This document shows positions 1 to 9,982 of a DNA stretch of 64,000 nt, in pieces. Below the pieces are notes generated by a model. It did no database searches. It was not told where the DNA came from and saw only the letters and a program-made list of their open reading frames with translations. The DNA is taken from assembly GCA_016271365.2 (NCBI GenBank), contig CM028132.1, positions 1,189,209,001 to 1,189,273,000 of the forward strand, given 5' to 3'. Numbering within the stretch: position 1 is the first letter of the stretch; each line of letters starts with the position of its first letter. Source of the stretch: Neoceratodus forsteri. Its lineage: Eukaryota; Chordata; Ceratodontiformes; Ceratodontidae. Made by a program: the position numbers and the translations under genes.

Positions 1-620
1 TCTGTAATTAACAATTTCATTCTTTGAACTTGATCTGAAAATAGGTATTACTTTTGCTGTTTTCCACTCATCTGGAAAATCATGAGTGCTCAGTGATGCA
101 CTGAAAATGACTGTGAGAGGATAAGCAATGATTGGTGCTGCGTATTTCAGCAACCTATTACACAAATTATCAGGTCCAATTCCTCTCCTGACATTTATTT
201 TTAATCACTGTGACACCGCTCCTTAGGGGTTAGCATAGTAAGATGAAACACCTCATTATTTAATCCAGTTTGTCTGTATACATCTTTATGTTCAGCAGGA
301 GTTGTATGATCTAAGTCATCAGGTACTGCACCCATAGTCAAAAAATCACAATCCATCAATCTCAAGTCCAAATTCCTTTTTCTCCCCTTTAAATATTAAA
401 TGTCTTAGGACAGCTATTTGAGCCTGGTTCCTGTAGTTTATGAATCAAATTCCAAACTTTTCCTGAATTGGACTGATGACTATCTTCAAGTACGTGTTTA
501 TAAAAATCTGTTTTGGCCTCCCTTACTTCCTTTAGGTATTTCCTAATTGCCCTATATTTTTCCCAATCTGATTGGGCATTAGTTTTCTTTGCCTTTTTCC
601 ACTGCTTATTTCATTGTTTT
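1..620 (-). mobile_element. L2-clade LINE fragment (reverse transcriptase N-terminal part)
   Basis: Read on the minus strand, about 530-600 encodes a Lys-rich stretch (QWKKAKKTNAQSDWEKYRAI) typical of the linker before the RT of L2-clade LINEs. About 1-180 encodes GPDNLCNRLLKYAAPII and then a WKTAKVIPIF segment, the RT motif around 'GPD..LLK..AP' and 'W..A.V.PI.K'. Stops and frameshifts interrupt the reading, so it is a dead relic. The element runs off the left edge of the window, so the rest of the RT lies outside. Confidence 0.8.
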
Positions 621-2077
621 TTTAATTGTATGCAGCCTTTCCTTGAGCCATATCGCATTGTTGGTCCTTGAGTATGCCTTTCTTTGGTGAGTCGGTGAAT
701 GGGCCGGAGATTAAGTAGGATCTGTGGTGATACCGTAGGGAGGGAAAGTACTAGGTGGGCCAAACAATCAACTGGCAAATTCAACGTTTCTGTTTCTATA
801 ACGAGAACAAAACAAGATTTGAAAATTTGTATCAAGTAAAGGACAAATTAAAAGCACAAAATACAGGGCTGAAAATCTGCATCAAGTTTAACACAATAAA
901 GCGTAAATAATACAAAAGGTACTTAACAATGCAAGTAAGATACAGCAGTTGTGGAAACAGAATGTATGTGTTGGTTCCTTTTTCTAGATTTTAGAAACTT
1001 TTCACACTCACACTGGATATCCAAAGTGATTTTTTTTTGCTCCCACCCTAGACTGGCCATCAGCCCATTCCATGTATTCAGCCTGTTATCTCCAGTACTT
1101 ACCTCCACCACAGTGTTTCTTCCTGGCTTGCCCCCAAGACGGGGCCCCTGAGATTGGGCAGGCATGACCCTGGAGGACTCTGTACTTAGTTTCTGGGGGG
1201 AGGACCTCAGAGCAGGTAGCGCAGGTCTTGCCATGCATGGCAGGTGGCATCCTGCATCAGTCCTGCTTTTCCGCTTTTCGGGCCCCCCCCCCACGTGTGC
1301 GGCTGTGGCAGTATCCTTGGGGCAGGGACGCTTGGCAGCATGTAATCACCCATATTAAGAGCACCTTCGTAAGCCACCACCAGGAGCTGTTCCAGGAGTT
1401 GTCCGAAACGACCCGCCCCAGGAGGGAAGCATCCAAAGGATGCCCTGACTCTCTCCCTGCCAGCATCCACTCCTGAGGGTGCGACTTGGTGCCAGCATGC
1501 CAGAGTGATGCCCTATCGCTCGGCGCAACACAGCCAGCTATTCAAGAGTAATTTAAGCAGCTAAAGTTAATTGGCAACTTTTGCACACGCCATGATCAGA
1601 GTTGTAAATATTTTGGGAAAAAATTATTAAAAACCCAGGAAATGTGATTTTAACAGTATGCTGGGAAGAAGCTTTGAAACATTACATGGAGGTCCCTGGA
1701 CACATGATGATGGTTTAAAAAGGTGGACATCTTTATTACATCATGGGATTTACCATTTTGTTTCTCAGTAAGTAAACTCTGTCAAGCTGAGAGCTGCAGA
1801 AGTATGGTAATTAATAGAATTAAAGACATCTCTTATCAAATTGACTTGGCCAGTGTGGCACATTGCACAGGTTTTCCTTGTATGCATCCTGAAAAAAACA
1901 ATTTTGAAAAAGTGTTTACCTTTTGAATTGTGAACTAAATCATCACATTAAAACTATAGCTTGCCTTAGATTTGACCTCCGTTTTGGATCCAAAACATTT
2001 TTAATCAAGAGGGATGATGCAAAATTTGGCAGATAATGTCCAGCAGGATATGGAATAAAATTAACTTCTGCACACTT
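621..2077. other. No recognised gene or repeat
   Basis: A GC-richer patch at about 1100-1500 has overlapping short ORFs on both strands, which fits base composition rather than coding. None shows a recognisable motif. The rest is AT-rich non-coding sequence. Confidence 0.5.
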
Positions 2078-2281
2078 GGGGCCAGACATTCAAAAATGGG
2101 TGTAAGGGGGTGCAAAGGTTTGTGCTGTGCCCTAGTTGGATAGCAGACCGGTGCCATCCAACTGAATATTGGCTCATGTCAGTGCATCACTAAATCAGTC
2201 TACGCTGCCCTGACATGGACCTGGGCTGTATCTAGCCCATAAGGCATTACACCCTGGCACCAGCTAGTGCTGGGAGCCATG

Positions 2282-2704
2282 TAGGGATGTCATGGTATCA
2301 CGGTTTTACGGTATACCATGGTATCGGAAGTCGCAGTATTAATACCGTGGGCAATTTCTGATTCCGCAATAATTGTGGTTCATGGTATACCACAGTATTA
2401 AGGCCTTTCAACAATTTTTTTTTTTTTTGTAATTTCAGGGACAACTGTCCCTTCCATACCAACTTTCCTTGATGCAAGAGTTTGAGGAGGCTTCTTTTTG
2501 TACAAAATTGCTTTCTGTAATACTGCAGCATAACAGGAACTGCAGTATTACATGTGGGGACGAGGCAGCTGCAGTCTAAATGACTGAAGTACTGCACACT
2601 CAAGCAGACTACATAGCCTGTAAGGCCTGTATCTGCTGGCAATTTTGTATGTTCATATGTGGTAGTTGTCATACCATCAGAATTTCATAACTGTGACATC
2701 CCTA
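2282..2704. mobile_element. hAT-type MITE with perfect 8-bp target duplication
   Basis: The ends are TAGGGATGTCA and its exact complement TGACATCCCTA. GAGCCATG occurs immediately before (2274-2281) and immediately after (2705-2712), a perfect 8-bp duplication as hAT transposases make. The interior is rich in 'ggtatac/gtatacc' palindromic pieces. A 124-codon minus-strand open frame inside resembles no transposase I can name. The element is nested in the foldback element, so it is younger. Confidence 0.85.
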
Positions 2705-2859
2705 GAGCCATGGCATGATATTCAGCCGCACCATCAAAATAAGCCCATTGGGCATGCAAGGTGCTAAGGGACCATTAGCATGCCATTATGGGCTCATTTG
2801 AATGGGAAGCGACAACCCATTTGTGCTCTTCCTGTGGGTACCTGCCATGTCATCCCTGG

Positions 2860-3375
2860 TGTGTAGTGGCACCCCCCACCCCCAGCTCCCACCACCTACC
2901 CCAGTTCTATCAAACGGGTTCTACCAAATGTTCCCTCATGTCCAGTGGCACCTCCACCCTCCAAGCACTAATCTCAGTTTGTAGCAACTTCTCCATGGTG
3001 TCTAGTGGAAACCACCCCCTCCCGATCACCCTTCCTAGTTAGTATCAATGTCACCCTGGTGTCTAGTGGCAACCCTCATCCTCCGATCACCCATGCTGGT
3101 TAGTATCAATGTTACCCTGCTGTCTAGTGGCACCCCCACACTTTGATCACCTATCCCACTTAGTATCAATATTATCCTGGTGTCTAGTGGCACCCCCCAC
3201 ACTCCGATCACCTGTCCCATATATTTCACCACATTGCTGGTGTCAGTGGCACTCCCTGTTCCCGATCTCCCATCAGGTATAGTTCTCTGTATCCCTGGTG
3301 TCCAGTGGCGCTCCCATCTCCTGATCCTCCACCTCATATATTAAGCCCTATCCCTGGTAGTAGGGGCACCTCCTC
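2860..3375 (+). repeat. Left arm: ~60-bp tandem repeat, ~9 units
   Basis: Each unit carries a diverged 'ctggtgtctagtggcacccc' core, at about 2860, 2937, 2997, 3057, 3117, 3177, 3235, 3294 and 3353, so the period is close to 60 bp. It is the inverted counterpart of 3960-4455. Confidence 0.85.
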
Positions 3376-3959
3376 CTCCCTGTCATAGAGATATAGGTCA
3401 GGAAGCATAGGCAGATCAGGAGAAGTTATAAATTTTGCAAGTAACATTTTTATTAATAATATCAATAAAATAGAAACATAAAATTGTACAGGATAGGTCT
3501 TCTTAACGCAGTACAAACAAAAAAACTTCATCTGCATCTCTCACAGTTTGAATCTCAATCTTTCTGTCTCTCTCAACAAAACAGTGCTGTCTTTTATAAG
3601 ATGTTTTCCTGGCAATTTAAATTCTGCTTCCTGTTCTTGTAAGTTACAAAGGGACATGTGTTGACTCCCAATAGAGACAAGTGTGCAGCTCACTGCAGCA
3701 GCCCATACAGTAGCCAGCTGAGGAGGTGAGAGGAGGGCTGTGCTGGTTGCCATATCTGAAGTCAATGTACGTCCCTGGCTTGCTGGTAAGGGAGGAGTTG
3801 GATGTGTGGTGGTTTGGATGCAGGTAGGTGCGGTTAGGGGGTCTGCTGGACCGCCAATGTTTGTAGGTCTGTTTGTCGACCAGCATTGGGTGGGGGAGGT
3901 GGTGCCTCCAGATGCCAGCGATATTATTGGTAACATGGGATGGGAGATAGGGCTGAGGA

Positions 3960-4455
3960 GGTGCCACTAGCCACCAGGGATAGAGTGTAATATATGGGAT
4001 GGGAGATTGGGAAGGGTGCCACTGGACACCAGGAACGGGTTGAAATATTCGTGACAGGTGCTCAGAAGGCAGTGGGTGCCACTAGTCACCAGGGAATCAT
4101 TGAAACTGACTGGGACAGATGCTTGGAGTGTAGAGGGTGCCACTAGACACCAGGGAAACTTTGACACTAACCAGGACACATGATCGGAGGTGGGGTGTGC
4201 TAGTGGACACCAGAGTAACATTGATACTAACCAGGATGGGTAATCAGAGGGTGGGGAATGCAACAACACAATAGGGTAAAATTGATACTAACTGGGACAG
4301 GCGATTGGAGGTTGGGGGGGCCACTAGGCACCAGGATAACATTGATACTAACTGGGACATGTGATTGGAGGATGGGGGGTACCACTAGACATCAGGGAAA
4401 AGTTGCTATGAACTGGAGCAGGTGCTCAGTGGGTGTGGGGTACCACTAAACACTA
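3960..4455 (-). repeat. Right arm: ~60-bp tandem repeat, inverted relative to left arm
   Basis: Units carry a 'gtgccactagacaccaggg' core at about 3962, 4017, 4077, 4137, 4199, 4320, 4380 and 4441, with one weak unit near 4262. This is the reverse complement of the left-arm unit, as is the shared 'attgatactaac' segment. Confidence 0.85.
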
Positions 4456-5309
4456 GAGAGCTGTCTGACAGTTACAGCTTGGGTGAGCGAGGATGGGTAG
4501 CCAAAGTACAGACGTCCCGCCATCGGTGGGGTGGGGGGGTCGGCTTATGGCCCAGTTAAGTTGAAGTTTTCAGAGGCGGTAAATAGGACCACTTTGGGTG
4601 GCATTTACCAACAGTGCAAACCTTTGAAATTACTGCTGCGATCGTATGCAGGAGGGAACTCCCTCATTTGCATGGGTGCAGCATTATGTTAGCGCCTGGG
4701 TGCTGAAAGGTTTAGCTTGTGCTACAAGGGCCTCTGAATATATACTACACCCAAAAAATGGGTGCAAACCCAGATAGCACAGGTAAAAACCTGTTTGTGC
4801 CGGCACTAACTTTTGAATATCTGGCCCCTGATCTTTAAATGTCTTATCCTACATTAGCTTTGCTGGGTTGGGTAGCTCCCCTATTGTGCAAGCTCACAGG
4901 CCTACATAGGAATTCCCAAGTTTTGTTACTTCTTAAACAGCAAAAATGTTTTATTTACTCTTGGTTGACTGTGTAGGTGCACTGGTGCAAGACACCTCTT
5001 TCAGCCACAACCTGGGTACTACAAATACATAGCAAATGTTAAAAAAGGATACAGATCAGTGTACAGAAGCCAATAACAATGAGAAATGTGTTATATCAAT
5101 ATACAGAAGAAACACAGTTGTGCAATTTTCATAGTACAAAAAGATACATATACGAGCTTATACAGCTAACAGTATACAAATGTGCTTCACAATAGTGAAA
5201 ATATAAAAACGGCATGGCTTGTGTAAGAAGATTAAACAACAGAATCCAGAAAAAGGGTTTAGCTAGCAACAGATGCTAGAGTTACAGTGCACAGGAGCAT
5301 GTATTTAGT

Positions 5310-6020
5310 TTTAGCAAGTGGTCCTTTTTAAGCACAAAGGCTTTTGGGAGGAGGACAATCTGACGTGAGAAGGTATGGAATTCCAGAGGGATGCACCACA
5401 TAGCAGAAAGATCTCTGCCTCATGCCTGTTCACATGAGTGGGATCACTCGAGAATTGTTCACGGTGGAATGCCCCTGCAAACCTTACCCTCTGGTTAAGC
5501 ATTTTTGAGAAAAGCACCTTTTTTTCTGTCCTGGAAGCACCCTGCGCTTCAATGCATTTGTATTGAGGTGCACGGTGCGGCGCCACACCTTTACAGTTAA
5601 TGGTGCTGCCCGATAGCCCGCCATACTTCCCAGTAGTAGACTTTTCGTTCTTAAATTACTTTCTGGGACAGAAACAAAGGTGCTTCTCAAAAAAGCGTAA
5701 CCGGAGGGTAAGGTTTGCAGGGGTGGGAGCCCCTGCAAATGACAGCTTTCCTTTAACAGGAGAAAGTAACTCAGTGAGGCTCTGGGGCATGTTTCCATGT
5801 AGAGTCTTATACCCAAAGTTAACTGGTGTAAGTTGTACTTTGTGTTCCTGTTTCAGCCAGCTGAGCTGCTTAAGACTGGCATGGTGATGGAACCTTGGGC
5901 TCATGGAAGTGGCAAATCTTGCCACCTTGTGGTAAGTGACTTTTTTCTTTATGCAGATGGATTTGGGAGCAGCATCTGTTATGATGGCAGCACAGATTAA
6001 TAGAGGTATGAGGTTACAGT
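5310..6020 (-). pseudogene. L2 ORF2 C-terminal fragments, split by a MITE
   Basis: Minus-strand frames encode a 'GYKTLHGNMPQSLTELLSP' block (5740-5830) and, beyond the MITE, 'FLLCGASLWNSIPSHVRLS' (5330-5410). These are the two conserved blocks near the end of L2-clade ORF2 ('TYKALHGLAP.YL.DLL' and 'G..LWNSLP..VR.S'). The inserted MITE explains the break between them. The fragment is not functional. Confidence 0.75.
5472..5723. mobile_element. 252-bp MITE with ~58-bp terminal inverted repeats
   Basis: The left end starts CCCCTGCAAACCTTACCCTC, and the right end is the inverted match ending GAGGGTAAGGTTTGCAGGGG. The two arms continue to match through 'AGCACCTTT...CTGTCC' for about 58 bp with few mismatches. 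It separates two blocks of L2 coding sequence. Flanks TGGAATG and TGGGAGC are only weakly alike, so the family is unassigned. Confidence 0.75.
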
Positions 6021-6132
6021 GCACTAATCTAACTTAGTGTCAACTATGAGATGCCTTTGAATACGGTAAAGCTGTCCCAGTTTGTGATACATGGACTTTA
6101 CCATATTATTAGCCCTTAGGCTGCTAGAAGAT

Positions 6133-6333
6133 TTAGAATGTATAGGTTTTAGGACATGCATACATGCTAGCAGCACAGCAAGGGTTAAGTTGTACGCCAA
6201 AAGTGAGCCATGGGTCTAGGGTTATTCCAAGGTATTTGAATTCAGCAACTGAATCAGTCTGGATGCCATCCAGAGTAGAGATGTTAAGTTCTTGGAAGTG
6301 GCACCTGATTTTGGGAGCTGTGCCAAGGAGCAT
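6133..6333 (-). pseudogene. L2 RT segment (YLGI.LD block)
   Basis: A 66-codon minus-strand frame contains SVAEFKYLGITLDPWLTF, the conserved 'FKYLG..LD..L.F' block that follows the RT fingers/palm in L2 and CR1 LINEs. It lies in the right order and orientation within the 4945-8800 element. The frame closes on both sides. Confidence 0.75.
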
Positions 6334-6614
6334 GGTTTTCTACTTTGGCTTATTTAGGACCCGTTTCTCCTTGAGGAACCATCACTGAAGAGAATGGAAA
6401 TTACACACAAGAGCATCGATGATGTCAGTCATGTCACTTCCATGGATATAAACAATTGTCTGTGTAAAGCAGGGATTTAGCAGGTGTGCAAGATACAGGG
6501 AGGTCATTAATAAAAAACTGAGAACAGAAAGGGTCCAAGAATTGATCCCTATGTCACACCATGGGTGATGGCATTTGCAGTGGAGGTCATGTTACCAAGC
6601 TTGACAGATTGGGA

Positions 6615-7180
6615 CTCATTCTTTGTTTTTCCATCCATTGTTTATTCTCCCTGTCCAGGACAGGCTGGGCACCCCTCTGCTCTGCCCCCCTTGGACCCCA
6701 CCAGCCGAAACCTCTCCCAGTGCTCACCTGGAAACCTGGTACCCCAACGGATTACCTCCCAAGGTGGGGTCAGCAAGGGGAGGGCTGTACTCCCCTCCTC
6801 CCCCCCTTCCCTGAAGTTACATATCCAGTTGTTGGCCTCCAGAGGTCCAGTGGTGTGACAGGCAGGGATCGGTGGGTATGTCATTTATGCCTGTCCTGCC
6901 ATTATTTTCCTTCTGAATTTTAGTTCCCTTTCCCGTGCTGGGTACGCACGTAAGCATGCACATGTGGAGTCGCGTACACGCCATGGAGTACTGCAGCCCT
7001 CTCTTCTACTGCCCTCCTCGACCTCAACTGCCACATGGCATCAACTTTGTAGTAGTCATTCAGCAGACCGTGCAAGCCCCCCCCCCGGGAAAGGAGAGCA
7101 GCCGTCGTTGCTGACTACGGGTCACCTGTGTGGCAGGAGGTAAGGTGCTTGCAGCACCTCAGCCCTCCATGCCACTAGGC
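6615..7180 (-). mobile_element. Long tRNA-derived SINE, copy 3 (inserted in L2)
   Basis: Read on the minus strand, the head (about 7180-7100) starts GGCCTAGTGGCATGGAGGG, continues 'ctgaggtgctg' and reaches a B-box-like 'gtgacccgtagtc'. It aligns with the heads at 26721 and 38998. The 3' end lies near 6615-6650. The segment does not match L2 and interrupts its coding sequence. Target duplications are not clear. Confidence 0.55.
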
Positions 7181-7419
7181 CGGTTTGGGTCCTGTTCTGA
7201 AGGTATCTTGAGAACCACTGAGTAGCCCCAGTACCCAGGCCTATGGTCTACCAGGTCAAAAACCTTGGCTAGATCCACGAACACTGCACCAGTCACCAAG
7301 CCCTTGTCCATAGTTTGGAACACAGAGTTCATGAAACTGACCAAAGTGGTACAGGTTCCATGTCCCTTCTGAAAGCCATGCAGCTCCTGGAGACTGAGAC
7401 AAAAACTCCTCAGCTTCAC
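7180..7419 (-). pseudogene. L2 RT palm fragment (FVDLAK motif A region)
   Basis: The minus-strand frame reads TGAVFVDLAKVFDLVDHRPG, matching RT motif A of L2-clade LINEs ('GAVFVDL.KAFDTVDH'). Upstream of it is 'FQKGHGTCTTLVSFMNSV', the usual 'F...HST.TAL' block. The frame is cut at 7420 by the Penelope-like insert and at 7180 by the SINE. Confidence 0.8.
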
Positions 7420-7424
7420 TCACG

Positions 7425-7672
7425 CGTACATAAGTCCAAGCAGTAGAACATATAAGCACTGTAGTAGGACAGATTTTAATCATAATAGGCTAGTAGAGCT
7501 GGCTTAGTATAAAACACTAACTTTCTACCGCTGCACGCATACCCATCCTCTTGATGACGCACGCGTGTGAAACCGGTAGAGTTTTGGTGTTTTTTGTACT
7601 ACAGTGTGGCTCTGCTAACCCTATTTTGTGATTAAATTCATTGCCTTTACCTTGAGGTGCCTTGTTATTTAC
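7425..7672 (+). mobile_element. Possible Penelope-like or hammerhead-bearing insert
   Basis: This segment separates two stretches of L2 sequence and matches no LINE motif. It holds a hairpin: 'aaaacactaactttctaccg' at 7511-7530 pairs with 'cggtagagttttggtgtttt' from 7575 at 16 of 20 positions. Inside the hairpin sits a TTGATGA...GAAAC...GTA string that resembles a hammerhead core. Family assignment is inferred from that motif and is weak. Confidence 0.35.
7548..7581 (+). ncRNA. Degenerate hammerhead-ribozyme-like motif
   Basis: In order: CTC (candidate stem I), TTGATGA (core, expected CTGATGA), CGCAC/GTGTG (5-bp candidate stem II with a very short loop), GAAAC, two bases (CG), then the cleavage-type triplet GTA and GAG (stem I partner). 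The GAAAC-NN-GTA layout is that of type-I hammerheads reported from Penelope-like elements. The C-to-T change in the first core and the 2-base loop argue that this copy is inactive. Confidence 0.3.
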
Positions 7673-7798
7673 TTACAGCTCCTCGGAGAGAAGCATGTGC
7701 TGATTAGGGTATGCAGTTGGTTGGGCACGATTCTCTTCTGCACCTTCACAAGGGCTGAAAGTATAGAAACGGGCCTGTAATTGTCCAGAACAGTACTT

Positions 7799-8074
7799 TT
7801 ACCTTTTTAAAAAAGGAGGCATGGCAATGGCTGATTTCCAAATGTATGGAACCGATTGAGTAAAAAAGAGAAGGTTGAAGATTTTGGTGATTGGAAGGGC
7901 AATCTGTGGTGCAGCCAATTTAAGAACTTTTGGAGATACACCATCATTGCCAGCAGATTTGTCAACGCTTAATCTAGCTAGAAGTTTATAAACTTTGTTG
8001 ACTGTAACCTTTTTTAAGCAGAAAGGAGGAGAGGCTGTTTCTGACTTCTCTCCCTTTGAATTTATGGCACTCAC
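7799..8074 (-). pseudogene. L2 RT N-terminal fragment
   Basis: The 91-codon minus-strand frame contains KVYKLLARLSVDKSAGNDGV followed by SPKVLKLAAPQIALPITKIF. This is the L2-type motif 'V...L..L...KA.G.DGI....LK..AP.IA.PLT.IFN'. A 'WKSAIAMPPF' segment follows, corresponding to 'WK.A.V.PI'. It sits just upstream of the motif A fragment, as expected. Confidence 0.8.
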
Positions 8075-8154
8075 TTTCTGTGTCTGGCTGATTTAAGTTT
8101 ATCCAGATTACACAAGTGGCTGTTGAACACATCTGCCACTGGCTTAAGGTCCAT

Positions 8155-8500
8155 GGGCAGGATTTTCAAAACGTGGTGCAGGGCTTGCATCCAGCCCTGT
8201 GTCATGACACTTTGGTTCTGGTGGTGCGCCAACCCCTTTGCCGCAACTGTTCCCAATTTTACAATCTCGGGAGCAGTTGTGACAGTTTTCATGAATTACG
8301 GCAGCTTCTGTCAAATATTTGGTGCAAGCTCCATAAACAGGCCTCCAGGATTGCCGCAAGTTAGACCAGAAAAAGTTGGTCTACCTTGCGGCAATTGGTG
8401 CACAGGATAGAAAATCTGGATAGATCACCGCAAAACCCGTGCAGTGTATAGTCGGCGCACTGGGGCTTGCGGTGATCTAGGACATTTGAAAATCCAGCCC
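8155..8500. mobile_element. Palindromic ~346-bp MITE ('gggc..gattttcaaa' ends), inserted in L2
   Basis: The ends are GGGCAGGATTTTCAAA and the complement of GGGCTGGATTTTCAAA. Internal 'tcaccgcaa', 'gttagacca' and 'ttgcggcaa' blocks are shared with the element at 26082-26433. Removing it joins the L2 frame (…NDINH | MDLKPVADVF…). Flanks suggest a short 2-3 bp duplication (AT/ATA), as in PIF/Harbinger-like elements, but this is not decisive. Confidence 0.7.
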
Positions 8501-8764
8501 TATGTGGTTAATGTCATTTACTTCGATGACCAATGGGGCCTTAGTGACTCTGGGGTTTACTATGTGATTTTTATAAGACCAGAATGTTTTTGGATCATTT
8601 AGGCTGGCTGCTTGTTTAGCTTTGAGATACAAACTCTTGACTAGGATGAGTTCACATTTACATTTGTTCCTTAGATGCCTATAGGCCTCCAGGGCAGGTT
8701 TAAAGTTTGATTTTTTGTAAAGTCCAATGCCAAGTCCTTGTTCCCATTGACCTGAACAAGTCAC
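8477..8764 (-). pseudogene. L2 ORF2 pre-RT linker fragment
   Basis: The minus-strand frame includes ALEAYRHLRNKCKCELILVK and KQAASLNDPKTFWSYKNHIV. This is the 'Y+.LRN+....+....Y......... NDPK+FW..+N' block that precedes the RT domain in L2-clade ORF2. It ends where the MITE at 8155-8500 interrupts the frame. Confidence 0.75.
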
Positions 8765-8899
8765 TTGTTAACCAGTCTGAATTCATGATTTTGATGTTGC
8801 ATTTGGTCATGGGTGAATGGTGTGTCTGTAATAAACACAGATATGTGTCTGGTGTGTCAAGCTTTGGCTGTACACATATTTTAAACTGGACTGAACTGA

Positions 8900-9890
8900 A
8901 CTAGAGATGGATCTGTGCTGATATGTTTAGGCTTAAACTGTTTCACTGCTGTGCTGTGCCATTTAGCAAAGATTTCAGTGTAGTAGTATTATTATTGTAA
9001 TACCTTAATCTTCCATATTCACTTGTAGTAATATTATTGCTGCAGTTCACAGGCATTTGGAAGGCATTAAGATAGACGGGAGATGCCGTAAATAAAGACT
9101 ATATATTTTGTGTCTTTTTCCCTTAGGACGTGCTACTGCAACTGAGAACTCTTCAGAAAAAGTGAGATACTGTACTGTGCCTGTGGTTATATGTGATCTT
9201 AATAGCTCATGCCCGTGACATACTGCAATTTGTTGATGATTTTCTTTTCCTTTCTTTTCAACTGAGAGGAAATAATTGGTTTGCATTAGCTGCAATTATG
9301 TTCCAGCTGTAGAACACAGTTTTCCTTGTTTAGTAAGTAGCCTGCATACTGTATAAGCATTGTAAAGTGAATGTAATATTAAACTGGCTGAATGTATGGT
9401 GAGCACAAATTAATTTATGGCGAAAATGTAACGTGAATATGCAGGCCCCTAAAGACATTCGACAGTCGCTATATTTTATGACGTGCTGATTTTGTTTTTA
9501 CGTGGTCTGAAACTTTTGGTTACATTGGCCATAGCTGCTGTTTAGTAATTGTAACTATTTGAACTCTATTTGTGTCTGCCTATCTTCTAAGATGTAACAA
9601 AAAGGGGCTAACCACCTATATTACTGTAATCTGTATGAATTTCACATGTATGAGGTTTCTCTTCTTGCCACAGTTCCCTTTCGTATTTGTAAAAAAAAAA
9701 AAAATAAACACACACACAAAAATATAGCAAATGATGTCAAAACATAATGTAAGATAAACAATCACTATTACATGCCCTTAGGAGCCGGAGCAAAGAAAAC
9801 AGTGAGCTTTTCAGTTCATTAACATTACAGCCCTTTTAACTAGGCACAGTATTAAATTACACACAAAATAGGTAGACTGAGGCCCACATT
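8900..9890. other. No recognised gene or repeat
   Basis: AT-rich non-coding sequence. It holds an A-run followed by a few CA dinucleotides at about 9690-9720. I see no conserved protein motif or terminal repeat here. Confidence 0.5.
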
Positions 9891-9982
9891 TTCAAAGGAG
9901 ATGCGTGGGGCTAAGTGAAGATGCGCCACCTATCTCAAAACATAGATACATAGATACATAGACAGTGTTGGCAGATAAGGGC

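Larger units (their letters stand above)
2078..4828. mobile_element. Foldback-type DNA element with inverted tandem-repeat arms
   Basis: The outer ends are inverted copies: GGGGCCAGACATTCAAAA at the left, and the complement of GGGGCCAGATATTCAAAA at the right (ending at 4828). Inside, about nine ~60-bp units (2860-3375) are mirrored by about nine units in reverse complement (3960-4455) around a ~585-bp centre. No transposase frame is visible, so it is probably non-autonomous. No clear target duplication was seen, so the exact ends are provisional. A 423-bp hAT MITE is nested at 2282-2704. Confidence 0.65.
4945..8800 (-). mobile_element. L2-clade LINE, minus strand, interrupted by at least four later insertions
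   Basis: The 3' end is the shared L2-type tail near 4945-5030 (complement of 'cccaggttgtggctgaaag...aaataaaa'). Moving upstream are the RT C-terminus (5310-6020), the YLGI.LD segment (6133-6333), the FVDLAK..D.VDH segment (7180-7419), the 'NDGVSPKVLKLAAPQIALPI' segment (7799-8074) and the pre-RT linker (8477-8764). Frames are broken many times. A MITE (5472-5723), a long SINE (6615-7180), a Penelope-like piece (7425-7672) and another MITE (8155-8500) split it. It is one of the oldest elements here. Confidence 0.8.

Noticed and set aside
923..1476. Overlapping ORFs on both strands in a GC-rich patch, considered as a host exon or CpG island
   Set aside because: No conserved protein motif, no consistent frame and few CpGs; I cannot support a gene.
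2298..2672. 124-codon minus ORF within the hAT MITE
   Set aside because: It is confined to a 423-bp non-autonomous element and has no transposase-like residues I can identify.
2860..4455. Regular ~60-bp repeats considered as a CRISPR-like array
   Set aside because: The whole unit repeats with no unique spacers, orientation inverts across the centre, and the context is vertebrate TE-rich DNA.
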